Positions 58,701 through 60,416 of a stretch of DNA of 64,000 nucleotides are shown piece by piece. The notes beneath the pieces are model-generated. The model made no database searches. It worked only from the letters and a program-made list of their open reading frames with translations, and was not told the origin of the DNA. The translations under genes were made by a program, and so were the position numbers. Numbering within the stretch: position 1 is the first letter of the stretch; each line of letters starts with the position of its first letter. The DNA is from Maniola hyperantus (lineage: Eukaryota > Arthropoda > Insecta > Lepidoptera > Nymphalidae). The DNA is taken from assembly GCF_902806685.2 (NCBI RefSeq), contig NC_048545.1, forward strand, positions 521,001 through 585,000, written 5' to 3'.

Positions 58701-60416
58701 GCGTACGCGATGCTGCTCGCTCGCTCGCACTCCTACGCGCACTTGAGACAGACGCTCAATGCGCTGCTCAACTATGACATCAACTTGTGAGTATACCAAT
58801 AACAATGTGCAGGTGATGTACACTCGACAGTATAGGAATAGGAAGATCCTCCCCTAGACTGTTATGCTCGGAACCCAAGTCGTCCGATCATTGTATATTG
58901 GGGCGTGTAAGCGATGCTGCTCGCTCGCTCGCACTCCTACGCGCACTTGAGACAGACGCTCAATGCGCTGCTATCAAACATGATATCAACATGTGAGAAT
59001 ATGTGACCCACTGCTACGATCTGCCACCGCTTAATTTTAATATTGATTTTGAATTGTGACAACTGTCGCCCTCCACTACCTTTCCACTACCGCAGGGGCC
59101 TACTCAATTATGCGCTATAGTTATACTGAGTGTACAGTGCGACAAGGCTCTCTTGGCACTTGGATGACATTGACAGGGGGACGCTGTTGGAGAACAAAGG
59201 CTTAGACTATTCAAACAAGAACAAAGGGGACACTTGACGGCAACGTTAGTTCCGATTTTCGCCACGCGCCAAGATAGCCTTGTCGCACTGTATGATGTGT
59301 TATACCTACTCTGCGTTGAAATATCATTCACACAGGCATATTATGCGCTTAAAGGTATGATTACGAACCCCGCTGCACGCAGCAGTGCTGTCGCGGCACT
59401 ATGTTCCGCTACATTGCAGCCTAGCTCGGAATGTAATGTCATATAAGCTTATAGAGATTGTATGGGGACCAGTAGTGCCGTGACAGCACTGTGACAGCTA
59501 GTGACAGCACTGTTGCGTGCAGCGTGGTTCTATAGTACGACTATCGAGGCGACTGGACTCATGGTCTTTGACTGTACGTAACAGCGCAAGCAACGAAGTG
59601 ATGGTGGCGGTGTGGATCAGCGTCGCGGGCCGCGTCGCCGCGCAGCAGCGGCGCGACGCAGACTGCGCGGACGCGGCGCGCGCGCTGCTGGCGCGCTGGG
59701 CCGAGCAGAGGCGAACGTTGCTGCAACTGGTCACGCTGCACTCCGCCGACTGCTGCCCCACGCCGCAGTCAGTACTATATTATCCTATTTTCTGTCACTT
59801 GGTCGGAAATTGCTTATTATTATAAAAAAAAAACGGTTTGAAAATCTTTCGGGAATTCTTTTCAATTTTTGTTGGCCTGGACAGTAATGTGCTATTGTAT
59901 CTGTCCGCAGGCATCGGTTACTGTGTCGCCTGGCGCTCTGCCTCGTGTCTGCGTCGGAGGCCAACGTCAAGGCGTACGAGGCGGCGTGCGGCCCACTGCT
60001 GGGCTCCACGGACGCGGCGTCGTGGGCTCGCGGCGCGCGCGTCGACATGCTGCCGCGTCTCGCTGTGAAGCTCTACCCACAACATGAGGTGCGTATGTGT
60101 CCCCCCTCCCCCCTCCCCCTCACCAGGCATCTGATCCAGCTAACTTGAAAAAATACGAGCTTTAATACAAACTTTTATCCCCTATTTAACCTCCTTAGGA
60201 GATAGAATTTCCAAAAACCCTAATATACCTTTCTTTATTTTTAACCAAAACTTCAAATGCAAATTCTCATAGATATAACTTGAAAAATTATCCGTTTTTA
60301 ATTGTCAGACAGATTAAGTGTTCTGTTGTCTTCTAATTAAATGTTACTGATATCAAGTTATTTGTTTGCAGTTATACTTCAAAGAGGAACTGGAACTAAC
60401 TGCCAATTTAGTATAA
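22713..60416 (+). CDS. Epg5: EPG5 homologue, autophagosome-lysosome tethering factor (40 coding exons)
   Basis: EPG5 is a very large, mostly helical Rab7 effector that binds LC3-type proteins and promotes SNARE-driven fusion of autophagosomes with late endosomes/lysosomes. I chained 40 exons whose splice phases all agree, giving 6,933 nt and 2,310 aa using one copy of exon 5; human EPG5 as I recall is about 2,580 aa. Co-linear similarity to the remembered human protein runs the whole length: LRERDLLALLDALPLQDMV, SGLVKSRTLSHIKKRLQET, YWQWLEDG, PKWAWRVLRALRLH, LGSTDAASWARGARVDMLPR and VKLYPQHE near the end. ATG 22713 has an in-frame TAA at 22701. Residues 1-300 are polar and charged; the rest is helical, GC-rich in codon use. 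Weak points are the acceptors of exons 15, 22 and 38, the exon 7 donor and the GC donor of exon 28. Confidence in the family is high, in single boundaries moderate. Confidence 0.92.
22920..23122 (+). repeat. Retroelement end, CAACGGTGCAACGGATTGACG subfamily
   Basis: A copy in EPG5 intron 1, from CCCTTATTTGTTGTGTTTG to GCGGGCATCAGCTAGT. Confidence 0.82.
23187..24058 (+). CDS. Epg5: EPG5 exon 2
   Basis: Acceptor ACATAG at 23186; Lys-rich KKKTKIKQLPE start, then a long polar region. Near its end, YISGVTRERVVEKARLSCMP precedes DHPLVDLLSTFR. The donor is AG/GTATAC, phase 2. Residues 12-302. Confidence 0.88.
24085..24280 (+). repeat. LINE 3' tail (TAGCTTTAGTTTTAAGTTTGCG family)
   Basis: GAGTTTGTTGTGGGC, TTTGGAACCCTTGTAGCTTT and ATTATCACCACTATATC are shared with 29310-29465, 37115-37290 (reverse) and 46005-46130 (reverse). 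It begins about 25 bp after the EPG5 exon 2 donor. Confidence 0.7.
24440..24640 (+). mobile_element. LINE 3' end fragment
   Basis: The frame reads YYMGLFKGRTKKFLKGRQRF, the tail of a reverse transcriptase ORF seen also at 30740 and 34625, followed by the ACCCGCCTGCCCGTTTGC block and a T/A-rich end. Confidence 0.7.
24776..25058 (+). CDS. Epg5: EPG5 exon 3
   Basis: Residues 302-396, a helical stretch including LEALLRDVQECYCHHQHAAL that matches the LKKLFDAKSEHLHQTLALHS region of human EPG5. Donor GAT/GTAAGT, phase 0. Confidence 0.9.
25093..25255. mobile_element. MITE with AAGCGGAGCGGAGCGGAG ends
   Basis: AGGGTGCCTGTCCACTGAAG and GCGGAGCGGAGCGGAG are mirrored by CTCCGCTCCGCTCCGCTTCG and GGAGAGGCACACTTA. 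It belongs to the same family as 62610-62790. Confidence 0.8.
25372..25580 (-). repeat. Retroelement end, CACAGCTCAAACTACTGGACG family
   Basis: A reverse copy from CTAGCTTATGCCCGCGGCAT to CCTTTTATATATGG, in EPG5 intron 3. Confidence 0.85.
25985..26193 (+). CDS. Epg5: EPG5 exon 4
   Basis: Residues 397-466, VDELVAEILQSNKSSVRSAL through LGHLLFLLHSLFR, aligning with the GDHLFLLNHIL block of the human protein. Donor TTCAG/GTAATC, phase 2. Confidence 0.88.
26349..26597 (+). repeat. Retroelement end, CGCGGACGAAGTCGCGGGCAT family
   Basis: A copy in EPG5 intron 4 with a duplicated start (two AATATTAGT-type segments), ending TGCGGGCATCATCTAGT. Confidence 0.82.
26600..26778 (-). repeat. tRNA-derived SINE (GAGCCTCGATAGCTCA family)
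   Basis: Read on the minus strand it starts GAGCCTCGATAGCTCAGCGG (A box) and has GGTTCAAAGCC as B box, then GTCGTACCTACTCCTAGCAC. Other copies lie at 29912-30085 and 52755-52915. Confidence 0.8.
26961..27100 (+). CDS. Epg5: EPG5 exon 5 (first copy of the array)
   Basis: Acceptor GTCTGTGCAG at 26960. It encodes residues 466-512, RQSRSVQWAGRVVELQVRDM to LLEEAQECTE, and ends at GAGG/GTAAGT (phase 1). The same donor recurs every 138 bp to 28066, so the exon could also be read with 2-8 units without frame change. Confidence 0.85.
26974..28077 (+). repeat. Epg5: Eight-copy in-frame tandem array of EPG5 exon 5 (138-bp unit)
   Basis: The unit GTGCAGTGGGCGGGGCGCGT to GAGGGTAAGTTCTCA is repeated eight times at an exact 138-bp period, 46 codons with no stop in this frame or, in one frame, on the opposite strand. 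Copies are almost identical; copy 7 has a TGG to TCG change at 27809, and copies 3 and 8 share a GAAGGTAAG variant. Only the first copy has an upstream acceptor; all eight carry a GTAAGT donor. If read through, each unit adds a Leu-rich helical segment (ARLVAILELLLTRPLLEEA). Confidence 0.97.
28192..28416 (+). repeat. Retroelement end, CGCGGACGAAGTCGCGGGCAT family
   Basis: A copy in the intron after the exon 5 array, with a small internal rearrangement around GGAAGAAATCCCGGAAGGAA. Confidence 0.83.
28489..28655. mobile_element. MITE with ATAAGTCCCGCAAATTGCTA ends
   Basis: ATAAGTCCCGCAAATTGCTA at the left and TAGCAATTTGCGGGACTTAT at the right form perfect 20-bp inverted ends. A second copy is at 49577-49790. 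Confidence 0.88.
28772..28917 (+). CDS. Epg5: EPG5 exon 6
   Basis: Residues 513-561: ECEAWEEVDPRGEGG followed by LRERDLLALLDALPLQDMVA. WEEV at about 517-520 fits an LC3-interacting-region pattern, at the place where mammalian EPG5 has its LIR. Donor ACG/GTAAGT, phase 0. Confidence 0.9.
29078..29283 (+). CDS. Epg5: EPG5 exon 7
   Basis: Residues 562-630, DIAKEDERSWGDRSGGHGVL to LASLAALHLHS. The donor chosen, CCGG/GTTTGG at 29284, is weak but is the one that keeps the frame. A stronger-looking GTGAGC at 29236 would shift it. Confidence 0.75.
29310..29465 (+). repeat. LINE 3' tail (TAGCTTTAGTTTTAAGTTTGCG family)
   Basis: It ends in repeated GACTTT units. It starts soon after the proposed exon 7 donor. 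Confidence 0.7.
29575..29760 (+). repeat. Retroelement end, CGCGGACGAAGTCGCGGGCAT family (shortened)
   Basis: A copy with an internal deletion in EPG5 intron 7. Confidence 0.8.
29912..30085 (+). repeat. tRNA-derived SINE (GAGCCTCGATAGCTCA family)
   Basis: A clear A box TAGCTCAACGGTT and B box GGTTCAAATCC, then a unique tail ending in A-rich sequence. It lies just upstream of exon 8. Confidence 0.85.
30102..30268 (+). CDS. Epg5: EPG5 exon 8
   Basis: Acceptor TTCTCCAG at 30101; residues 630-685 YAYAQELEERIAVELEACFA to DYCHALITGLH. Donor CACG/GTAAGC, phase 1. Confidence 0.85.
30578..30723 (+). CDS. Epg5: EPG5 exon 9
   Basis: Residues 686-734, ETRPLRVASLATVLGPQPCS to TTVLQFLFQ. The donor CAG/GTGACT is followed within 20 bp by a LINE 3' end. 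Confidence 0.85.
30725..30990 (+). mobile_element. LINE 3' end (reverse transcriptase C-terminus)
   Basis: The frame reads TCKLWNQLPSAVFPLDYNMG then KERTNKFLKDRQRIGGSS, a typical jockey/CR1-type tail, followed by the GGTGACCCGCCTGCTCGTTT 3' UTR block and an A-rich end. Confidence 0.8.
30985..31095. repeat. GTCGAGATGGC family element (half copy)
   Basis: It retains the CCCCCGCGCTAACCTGGTGC core and the CCCCGATTGCCATCTCGACC end. Confidence 0.7.
31168..31376 (-). repeat. Retroelement end, CACAGCTCAAACTACTGGACG family
   Basis: A reverse copy starting CTAGCTTATGCTCGCGACTT. Confidence 0.83.
31830..31962 (+). CDS. Epg5: EPG5 exon 10
   Basis: Acceptor TTGGTGCAG; residues 735-778, VGIKRKWAACGGACDVTARE to YNMLADLYQ. 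Donor CAAG/GTGTGC, phase 1. Confidence 0.83.
32032..32335 (+). repeat. tRNA-derived SINE (CATCATGATCAACC family), best copy
   Basis: The full structure runs CATCATCATCAACCCATCGC, GAGCACGGGTCTCCTCTCAG, GTGATATTTAATTACTTAAA, then a tRNA-like end read in reverse (CCTAACCACTAGGCT). Confidence 0.85.
32694..32847 (+). CDS. Epg5: EPG5 exon 11
   Basis: Acceptor GTTTGGCAG; residues 779-830, ETIDPSLLHSLAPQDWRPTP to LLLDADYTPH. Donor CACAC/GTACGA, phase 2, directly before a TTTTATTTTA-rich repeat. Confidence 0.83.
32855..33180 (-). repeat. LINE-tail-like sequence and (TG)n microsatellite
   Basis: TTTTATTTTATTTTTG-type A/T repeat followed by non-coding sequence, then an irregular TGTG-rich tract at about 33045-33135. 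I infer a reverse-oriented retroelement 3' end. Confidence 0.5.
33180..33765 (+). other. EPG5 intron 11 sequence of unknown origin
   Basis: A block with unusual C/A-rich composition (ACCAACCAGCTAACCTAGCA and similar). No coding frame is supported and no copy was noticed elsewhere in the window; it is probably a transposable-element remnant. Confidence 0.35.
33767..33875 (-). repeat. Retroelement end, CACAGCTCAAACTACTGGACG family (partial)
   Basis: It retains only the CTAGCTTATGCCCGCTACTT half. Confidence 0.8.
34067..34187. mobile_element. MITE, AAAACGAGACAGAGCTATAT type
   Basis: ACTCAGAGTCGCTTAATCGT and AAAACGAGACAG are mirrored by CTGTGTCTCGTTTT-type sequence and ACGATTAGCGACTCTGAGT. It sits 55 bp before the exon 12 acceptor. 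Confidence 0.8.
34242..34467 (+). CDS. Epg5: EPG5 exon 12
   Basis: Acceptor TTCCCATAG; residues 830-905, GVSLESQLAIGSWLCSWLRA, PKWAWRVLRALRLHRTWWG and ALMASDWGHCLPL, one of the best matches to human EPG5. Donor CTG/GTTAGT. Confidence 0.92.
34615..34815 (+). mobile_element. LINE 3' end fragment
   Basis: CCTTTAGATTACAACATGGG, GGCGGTTCC and GGTGACCCGCCTGCTCGTTT match the elements at 30725 and 24440. It contains a small inverted duplication around CGCATTGGCGGTTCCAGAGG. Confidence 0.75.
34918..35045 (+). CDS. Epg5: EPG5 exon 13
   Basis: Residues 906-948, VCGPGAEALWRLARARPKEA to SPESVSLTPK. Donor CCCAA/GTATAT, phase 2; a tandem duplication of intron sequence begins right after it. Confidence 0.87.
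35046..35640 (+). repeat. Tandem duplication of about 300 bp after exon 13
   Basis: The segment ATACCTTACACAATTTTGTG to TTATATGAATTTATG plus a reverse retroelement end occurs twice (about 35055-35347 and 35350-35640). The two retroelement copies are at 35113-35345 and 35411-35630. Confidence 0.85.
35699..35827 (+). CDS. Epg5: EPG5 exon 14
   Basis: Acceptor GTTTGTAG; residues 948-991, FAEVFTAILNSGPSLVQRAL to LMQHMQNT. Donor CGCG/GTGAGT, phase 2. Confidence 0.87.
36571..36691. mobile_element. MITE with TATAGTCGACGCATTTTAAA ends
   Basis: TATAGTCGACGC and ACAGATAACTCGACGACTCA type blocks form an almost perfect hairpin. The same family lies at 47215-47306. It ends 17 bp before EPG5 exon 15. Confidence 0.88.
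36709..36865 (+). CDS. Epg5: EPG5 exon 15
   Basis: Residues 991-1043, ISAQEHSALLSAWLHALWQP to TLDAHTAALLQ. Only the acceptor GATAAAG at 36708 fits the phase; the better-looking CTCAG at 36716 does not. A MITE ends 17 bp upstream, so the 5' boundary is uncertain. Confidence 0.75.
37115..37290 (-). repeat. LINE 3' tail (TAGCTTTAGTTTTAAGTTTGCG family)
   Basis: A reverse copy running from ATCAAATGATTTATTCAAAA to CCCACAACAAACTC. Confidence 0.75.
37975..38131. mobile_element. MITE with GGCCGATTCT ends
   Basis: GGCCGATTCT and ACACAATCTCTAAACTAAA are mirrored by TTTAGTTTAGAGATTGTGTA and AGAATCGGCC. A half copy lies at 54573-54648. Confidence 0.85.
38208..38396 (+). CDS. Epg5: EPG5 exon 16
   Basis: Acceptor TTGGTACAG; residues 1044-1106, QENAKEYVDDAVRNVSLAPL to HVDNALK. 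Donor AAG/GTATGG, phase 0. Confidence 0.88.
38898..39043 (+). CDS. Epg5: EPG5 exon 17
   Basis: Acceptor CTTTCCAG at 38897 (the later TATAG would break the frame). Residues 1107-1155, FIGSSVSDDELPIHRCACAS to VHMYLQRPPAA. Donor GCC/GTGAGT, phase 2. Confidence 0.88.
39140..39770 (-). repeat. Probable LINE 3' region in EPG5 intron 17
   Basis: Repeated ATCAA units then ATTTATTTGCTGATTGCAGG and long non-coding sequence look like a reverse-oriented LINE tail. The interior has no supported frame. Confidence 0.45.
39817..40194 (+). CDS. Epg5: EPG5 exon 18
   Basis: Residues 1155-1281. GPLFFSGLVKSRTLSHIKKR and LQETAAYHRAQIEALK match the human LLKEMKRRLTEVADFHHAASKAL region; an acidic Ser-rich spacer follows. 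Donor GAAAA/GTAAGT, phase 2. Confidence 0.92.
40224..40400 (+). repeat. Two joined LINE/repeat tails
   Basis: GGGTTCCGTACCTCAAAAGG (first family) is followed by TGGGTTTAATAAAAACTGCC and GAGATTGCAGTCAAGGGCTT, a common lepidopteran LINE 3' end. Confidence 0.65.
40405..40665 (+). mobile_element. LINE ORF2 C-terminal fragment
   Basis: The frame reads GRPPTRWTDDLKVARSGWMR then KAEDRVWWRALGKAYVQLWT, typical of the end of RTE/CR1-type ORF2, and it terminates in TTGATTGATTG repeats. Confidence 0.75.
40672..40772. repeat. Half copy of the TACGCGGCAGAAA MITE
   Basis: It matches the right half of 22044-22247 (GACAGAGACAACGCTCTA to TTTCTGCCGCGGA), just before exon 19. Confidence 0.8.
40808..40901 (+). 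CDS. Epg5: EPG5 exon 19
   Basis: Residues 1281-1312, VVREYWQWLEDGADVRATPH to GRFLNEQ, aligned with the human YILWLEDENF block. Donor CAG/GTATTT, phase 0. Confidence 0.9.
41311..41471 (+). CDS. Epg5: EPG5 exon 20
   Basis: Acceptor TTTTTTGTAG; residues 1313-1366, AMEVAWRASLSKASSAANTP to RAIQHVKRNDRR. Donor GCAG/GTTCTT, phase 2. Confidence 0.82.
41655..42010 (+). repeat. Repeat, GGAGGAGGTTCTCAATTCG type
   Basis: It starts TTTAACCGATTTCAAAAAAA GGAGG and continues CTGGACCGATTTTGAAAATT, a repeat type I recall as common in Lepidoptera. It has no coding content. Confidence 0.6.
42090..42195 (+). repeat. Retroelement end, CACAGCTCAAACTACTGGACG family (partial)
   Basis: The last half of the family, ending GTCGCGAGCATAAGCTAGT, 30 bp before exon 21. 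Confidence 0.8.
42225..42335 (+). CDS. Epg5: EPG5 exon 21
   Basis: Acceptor AACTGCAG; residues 1366-1403, YKMPGLPSINDEAYFRDGGL to LTELKKLT. Donor ACAAG/GTGACT, phase 2. Confidence 0.85.
42402..42627 (-). repeat. Retroelement end, CAACGGTGCAACGGATTGACG subfamily
   Basis: A full reverse copy from CTAGATGATGCCCGCGACTT to CGCATTTATAATAAGGGTAC. Confidence 0.85.
42640..43350 (+). other. Unexplained 0.7-kb insertion in EPG5 intron 21
   Basis: It carries a 93-codon open frame (42665-42946) of no recognisable family, then TGTGGACAATAAAAGGGCTT and further non-coding DNA. It does not fit the EPG5 phase. It is possibly an LTR or other retroelement remnant. Confidence 0.4.
43450..43995 (-). mobile_element. 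LINE fragment (reverse transcriptase C-terminal region and 3' part)
   Basis: Read on the minus strand, about 43480-43745 gives HDMVFLHKLENGAMDSSELL and QISFKISSRMPRHLS, with the pattern of jockey/CR1-type C-termini, with frame breaks. The CTCTCGACTTGAAGGTAC block at 43760 is a repeat sequence I associate with lepidopteran LINEs. Confidence 0.6.
44004..44148 (+). CDS. Epg5: EPG5 exon 22
   Basis: Residues 1403-1451, DWMSDVERVSKLDVHLWELV to ELVTVHVA. The acceptor TGCGAAG is pyrimidine-poor but is the only in-phase choice. Donor GCT/GTAAGT. A degenerate second copy follows directly. Confidence 0.82.
44158..44310 (+). pseudogene. Epg5: Degenerate tandem copy of EPG5 exon 22
   Basis: From the AAGGGACTGGATGTCGG acceptor context to the donor region this repeats 44001-44150 with scattered changes. 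In the EPG5 frame it carries a TGA at 44210-44212, small deletions and a lost donor (GCTGTATC instead of GCTGTAAG). It is a dead exon copy inside the following intron. Confidence 0.93.
44465..44697 (-). repeat. Retroelement end, CACAGCTCAAACTACTGGACG family
   Basis: A diverged reverse copy ending in CAGTCAGTCACC and TTTTATACATTTAGA. Confidence 0.78.
45015..45067 (+). CDS. Epg5: EPG5 exon 23
   Basis: A 53-bp exon between TATGCACAG and CATCAG/GTACAA; residues 1452-1469, TDEWCKSSGAEHGIQDI. It bridges exons 22 and 24 in correct phase. Confidence 0.78.
45318..45500 (-). repeat. Retroelement end, CAACGGTGCAACGGATTGACG subfamily
   Basis: A reverse copy from CTAGCTGATGCCCGCGACG to ACTTTCGCAT. Confidence 0.8.
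45505..45692 (+). repeat. Retroelement end (head-to-head with previous copy)
   Basis: CCCATATTATAAAAGCGAAAG to GTCGCGAGCATCAGCTTGT, in the opposite orientation to 45318-45500. Confidence 0.78.
46330..46562 (+). mobile_element. LINE 3' UTR fragment
   Basis: AGCCCGCTTCCATCTTAGAC and GGTGAGATTGCAGTCCAGGG with an A-rich tail, ending 20 bp before EPG5 exon 24. Confidence 0.7.
46583..46669 (+). CDS. Epg5: EPG5 exon 24
   Basis: Acceptor TTGTTCAG; residues 1469-1498, ERARAAIRELSRPRPHDATS to LRSVG. Donor GGCAG/GTCAGT, phase 2. Confidence 0.83.
46688..46912 (+). repeat. Retroelement end, CACAGCTCAAACTACTGGACG family
   Basis: A full-length-looking copy with GACTGACTGACTGACTGATC near its start. Confidence 0.85.
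47072..47195 (+). CDS. Epg5: EPG5 exon 25
   Basis: Acceptor TTTGTGCAG; residues 1498-1539, RIRSQATALRVVELAASAAP to AVTALVADIAA. Donor GCG/GTTAGC, phase 0; an inverted-repeat element begins 20 bp further on. Confidence 0.85.
47215..47306. mobile_element. MITE with TATAGTCGACGCATTTTAAA ends
   Basis: A compact 92-bp perfect-looking hairpin, 20 bp after the exon 25 donor; partner of 36571-36691. Confidence 0.9.
47330..47605 (+). mobile_element. LINE 3' UTR fragment
   Basis: GGTGGGAGACTTTGGCCGTG, AAGCCGTGCCGCCAAGCGAT, TGGGTTTAATAAAAAACTGC and a final AATAAATAAATAAA tail form a typical lepidopteran LINE 3' UTR. Confidence 0.8.
48065..48262 (+). CDS. Epg5: EPG5 exon 26
   Basis: Acceptor TATTTTCAG; residues 1540-1605, RFICCDAKLATQYLNRWSAS to HVTFSYISK. 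Donor AAG/GTTATC. Confidence 0.88.
48509..48634 (+). CDS. Epg5: EPG5 exon 27
   Basis: Acceptor GTTTCAG; residues 1606-1647, FELSVWADAVQSEQRTEVLQ to DDQHLMLLE. Donor GAG/GTATAT. Confidence 0.88.
48786..48998 (+). repeat. Retroelement end, CACAGCTCAAACTACTGGACG family
   Basis: A full-length-looking copy, ATATATAAAAGGAAAAGATG to GCGAGCATAAGCTAGT. Confidence 0.87.
49294..49455 (+). CDS. Epg5: EPG5 exon 28 (GC donor)
   Basis: Acceptor CCTTTCTAG; residues 1648-1701, LLGVHSSSAVRRPELCAHVL to KYGNGLDFDQ. The only donor that keeps the frame is ATCAG/GCATGT, a GC-AG intron. Confidence 0.83.
49577..49790. mobile_element. MITE with ATAAGTCCCGCAAATTGCTA ends
   Basis: ATAAGTCCCGAAAATTGCTA and TAGCAATTTGTGGGACTTAT ends; it lies 30 bp before exon 29. 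Confidence 0.85.
49822..49993 (+). CDS. Epg5: EPG5 exon 29
   Basis: Acceptor TTGCTGCAG; residues 1702-1758, LGHFLRQLGVVFWKARASEA to AAVGRTYGPER. Donor AGAG/GTAAGG, phase 1. Confidence 0.88.
50355..50728 (+). repeat. 34-bp minisatellite, 11 copies
   Basis: The unit ATAAATGCGTTTGCCTGTCG GCACAGATGATAAC is repeated 11 times without visible variation in EPG5 intron 29. All three frames of the minus strand are open, as expected for a 34-bp unit lacking stops. Confidence 0.97.
51124..51285 (+). CDS. Epg5: EPG5 exon 30
   Basis: Acceptor TATTGGCAG; residues 1759-1812, VAEYAWSGVRDAWSAWVAPH to MLTRFTRTLTMIMQDCP. Donor CCAG/GTATAT, phase 1. Confidence 0.88.
51304..52215. mobile_element. Long-arm foldback element (912 bp) with TA target duplication
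   Basis: TACAGGGTTACAGGAAA begins the left arm and its complement ends the right. Arms of about 400 bp are nearly identical around an ~80-bp T-rich loop. TA flanks both sides. There is no coding capacity, suggesting a non-autonomous DNA transposon. Confidence 0.9.
52228..52520 (+). repeat. tRNA-derived SINE (CATCATGATCAACC family)
   Basis: It immediately follows the foldback element. The tRNA-like end is truncated about 25 bp before EPG5 exon 31. Confidence 0.82.
52546..52724 (+). CDS. Epg5: EPG5 exon 31
   Basis: Acceptor GTGTGTAG; residues 1813-1872, SEDGLLRRVFQWTVDMYLGM, LVHLAALPWRRQWFHVEAIP, matching human YRKLPWKDLHPDQMLME. Donor CGG/GTGAGT. Confidence 0.9.
52755..52915 (+). repeat. tRNA-derived SINE (GAGCCTCGATAGCTCA family)
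   Basis: GAGCCTCAATAGCTCAGCGG and GGTTCAAACCC are A and B boxes; it has an A-rich tail. Confidence 0.85.
52952..53150 (+). repeat. Diverged GGGTTCCGTACC family repeat
   Basis: It starts TTTTAGGGTTTCGTACCGAA and has the GTCCGTCTGTCACCAGGCTG block. Confidence 0.55.
53218..53382 (+). CDS. Epg5: EPG5 exon 32
   Basis: Acceptor ACCCCCAG; residues 1873-1927, MSRSTELELTSWCSSCMRHL to TSKQLALPLE. Donor GAG/GTACGA, phase 0. Confidence 0.86.
53560..54410 (-). mobile_element. LINE ORF2 fragment with RNase H-like domain
   Basis: The minus-strand frame 54392-53637 (251 codons) has the RNase H motifs of non-LTR retrotransposons: FQAECVGIMTAAISM, NINSDSQAALKALARF and RWVKGHDGDQGNEAADALAR. After the RNase H-like part it has a Cys-containing tail, PLCRACMEVDETPTHVLLEC. 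The upstream reverse transcriptase is absent, so it is a truncated, probably inactive copy inserted antisense in EPG5 intron 32. Confidence 0.88.
54430..54505. repeat. Hairpin, ACTTAGTCACA arms
   Basis: TACTTAGTCACACACAAAAT and ATTTTGTATGTGACTAAGTA form inverted arms just outside the RNase H fragment. Confidence 0.75.
54573..54648. repeat. Half copy of the GGCCGATTCT MITE
   Basis: CTAGATTTAGTTTAGTTTAG and AAATCGGCCC match one end of 37975-38131. Confidence 0.75.
54680..54783 (+). repeat. Truncated retroelement end, CGCGGACGAAGTCGCGGGCAT family
   Basis: The copy stops in ACAAAATTTGGTGCG, where the 58-bp satellite starts. Confidence 0.8.
54785..55210 (+). repeat. 58-bp satellite array, about 7.3 copies
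   Basis: The unit CGACGTCGCATCGCAAGAAC GAGATCGTGGGAATTAGCAC GGGGATCACACTGAGATG repeats every 58 bp. The junction GATGCGACGTCGCATC is a perfect 16-bp palindrome. Few substitutions separate copies. It ends 30 bp before the exon 33 acceptor. Confidence 0.96.
55241..55368 (+). CDS. Epg5: EPG5 exon 33
   Basis: Acceptor TTGTGAGCAG, about 30 bp after a 58-bp satellite array. Residues 1928-1970, TLEGACALPWGRVPELALNH to YHQAPQF. Donor TTCCG/GTACGT, phase 2. Confidence 0.87.
55740..55945 (+). CDS. Epg5: EPG5 exon 34
   Basis: Acceptor TCTGTACAG; residues 1970-2038. A coding minisatellite GCGCAGCACGCG gives an AAQHAAQHAAQHAA run, followed by AVSQWVRAATAPALLAHVPD. Donor TTGG/GTAACT, phase 1. Confidence 0.87.
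55970..56095 (-). repeat. LINE 3' UTR fragment, reverse
   Basis: GCTAACCTGGAAGGAGTATGG and GTTATTAAACCCACATCCC are the reverse of the TGGGTTTAATAAAAACTGCC family. Confidence 0.7.
57023..57120 (+). CDS. Epg5: EPG5 exon 35
   Basis: Acceptor GTGCCTAG; residues 2039-2071, PHVEESAGELEQLLSRAVVI then GMEPAAAAALP. Donor CCG/GTATGA, phase 0. Confidence 0.85.
57149..57820 (-). repeat. Three head-to-tail retroelement ends
   Basis: Copies at 57149-57365, 57366-57592 and 57593-57820 all run in reverse from CTAGCTTATGCTCGCG to TTTTATATATTTAGA. The first two share an AAAAAAC deletion, so they arose by local duplication. Confidence 0.92.
57869..58004 (+). CDS. Epg5: EPG5 exon 36
   Basis: Acceptor CACGGTCAG; residues 2072-2116, VWQHWVSACPARLRHAAASA to AVAKAILTER. 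Donor AGAG/GTCAGA, phase 1. Confidence 0.86.
58010..58400 (+). mobile_element. LINE fragment in EPG5 intron 36
   Basis: TTGCGAAGCTGAAGTGGCAA TGGGC and the frame GSRWMAAAQDR match RTE/CR1-type ORF2 ends. The stretch TAGTTTCGAACCCATCCG in the middle is shared with 40965-40985 and interrupts it. Confidence 0.6.
58425..58520. repeat. GTCGAGATGGC family element (partial)
   Basis: ATAGTCCGCAACAGGCCGAG ATGGCAATCGG and CCCGCACACCCGCGCC blocks. Confidence 0.7.
58609..58786 (+). CDS. Epg5: EPG5 exon 37
   Basis: Acceptor TTTTAATCAG; residues 2117-2176, GSAGWSAVCARWAQCPWWEG, HAAYAMLLARSHSYAHLRQT. It matches the human GSYLTLYVYLLQCLNSEQTLRN region. Donor ACTT/GTGAGT, phase 2. Confidence 0.87.
58909..58998 (+). 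pseudogene. Epg5: Partial downstream copy of EPG5 exon 37
   Basis: GCGATGCTGCTCGCTCGCTC to the donor-like CAACATGTGAGAATA repeats the last ~85 bp of exon 37 and the start of its intron, with a few changes. It has no acceptor of its own and a shifted frame near the end. Confidence 0.93.
59133..59292. mobile_element. MITE with TACAGTGCGACAAGGCT ends
   Basis: TACAGTGCGACAAGGCT and CTTGGC are mirrored by GCCAAG and AGCCTTGTCGCACTGTA. It is 160 bp and non-coding. Confidence 0.88.
59355..59535. repeat. Inverted repeat upstream of exon 38
   Basis: GAACCCCGCTGCACGCAGCA and GCTGTCGCGGCACTA are mirrored by TAGTGCCGTGACAGC and GTTGCGTGCAGCGTGGTTC. Confidence 0.75.
59585..59767 (+). CDS. Epg5: EPG5 exon 38
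   Basis: Acceptor ACGTAACAG is weak but in phase; residues 2176-2237, ASNEVMVAVWISVAGRVAAQ to LVTLHSADCCPTP. Donor CGCA/GTCAGT, phase 2. Confidence 0.8.
59911..60088 (+). CDS. Epg5: EPG5 exon 39
   Basis: Acceptor CTGTCCGCAG; residues 2237-2296, HRLLCRLALCLVSASEANVK, LGSTDAASWARGARVDMLPR and LAVKLYPQHE, matching the human C-terminal region ending in NCLYPEVH. Donor GAG/GTGCGT. Confidence 0.9.
60372..60416 (+). CDS. Epg5: EPG5 exon 40 (terminal)
   Basis: Acceptor GTTTGCAG; encodes LYFKEELELTANLV then TAA. The protein ends 14 residues after the conserved LYPQHE, as expected for the family. Confidence 0.85.
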   Translation, partial: LYFKEELELTANLV

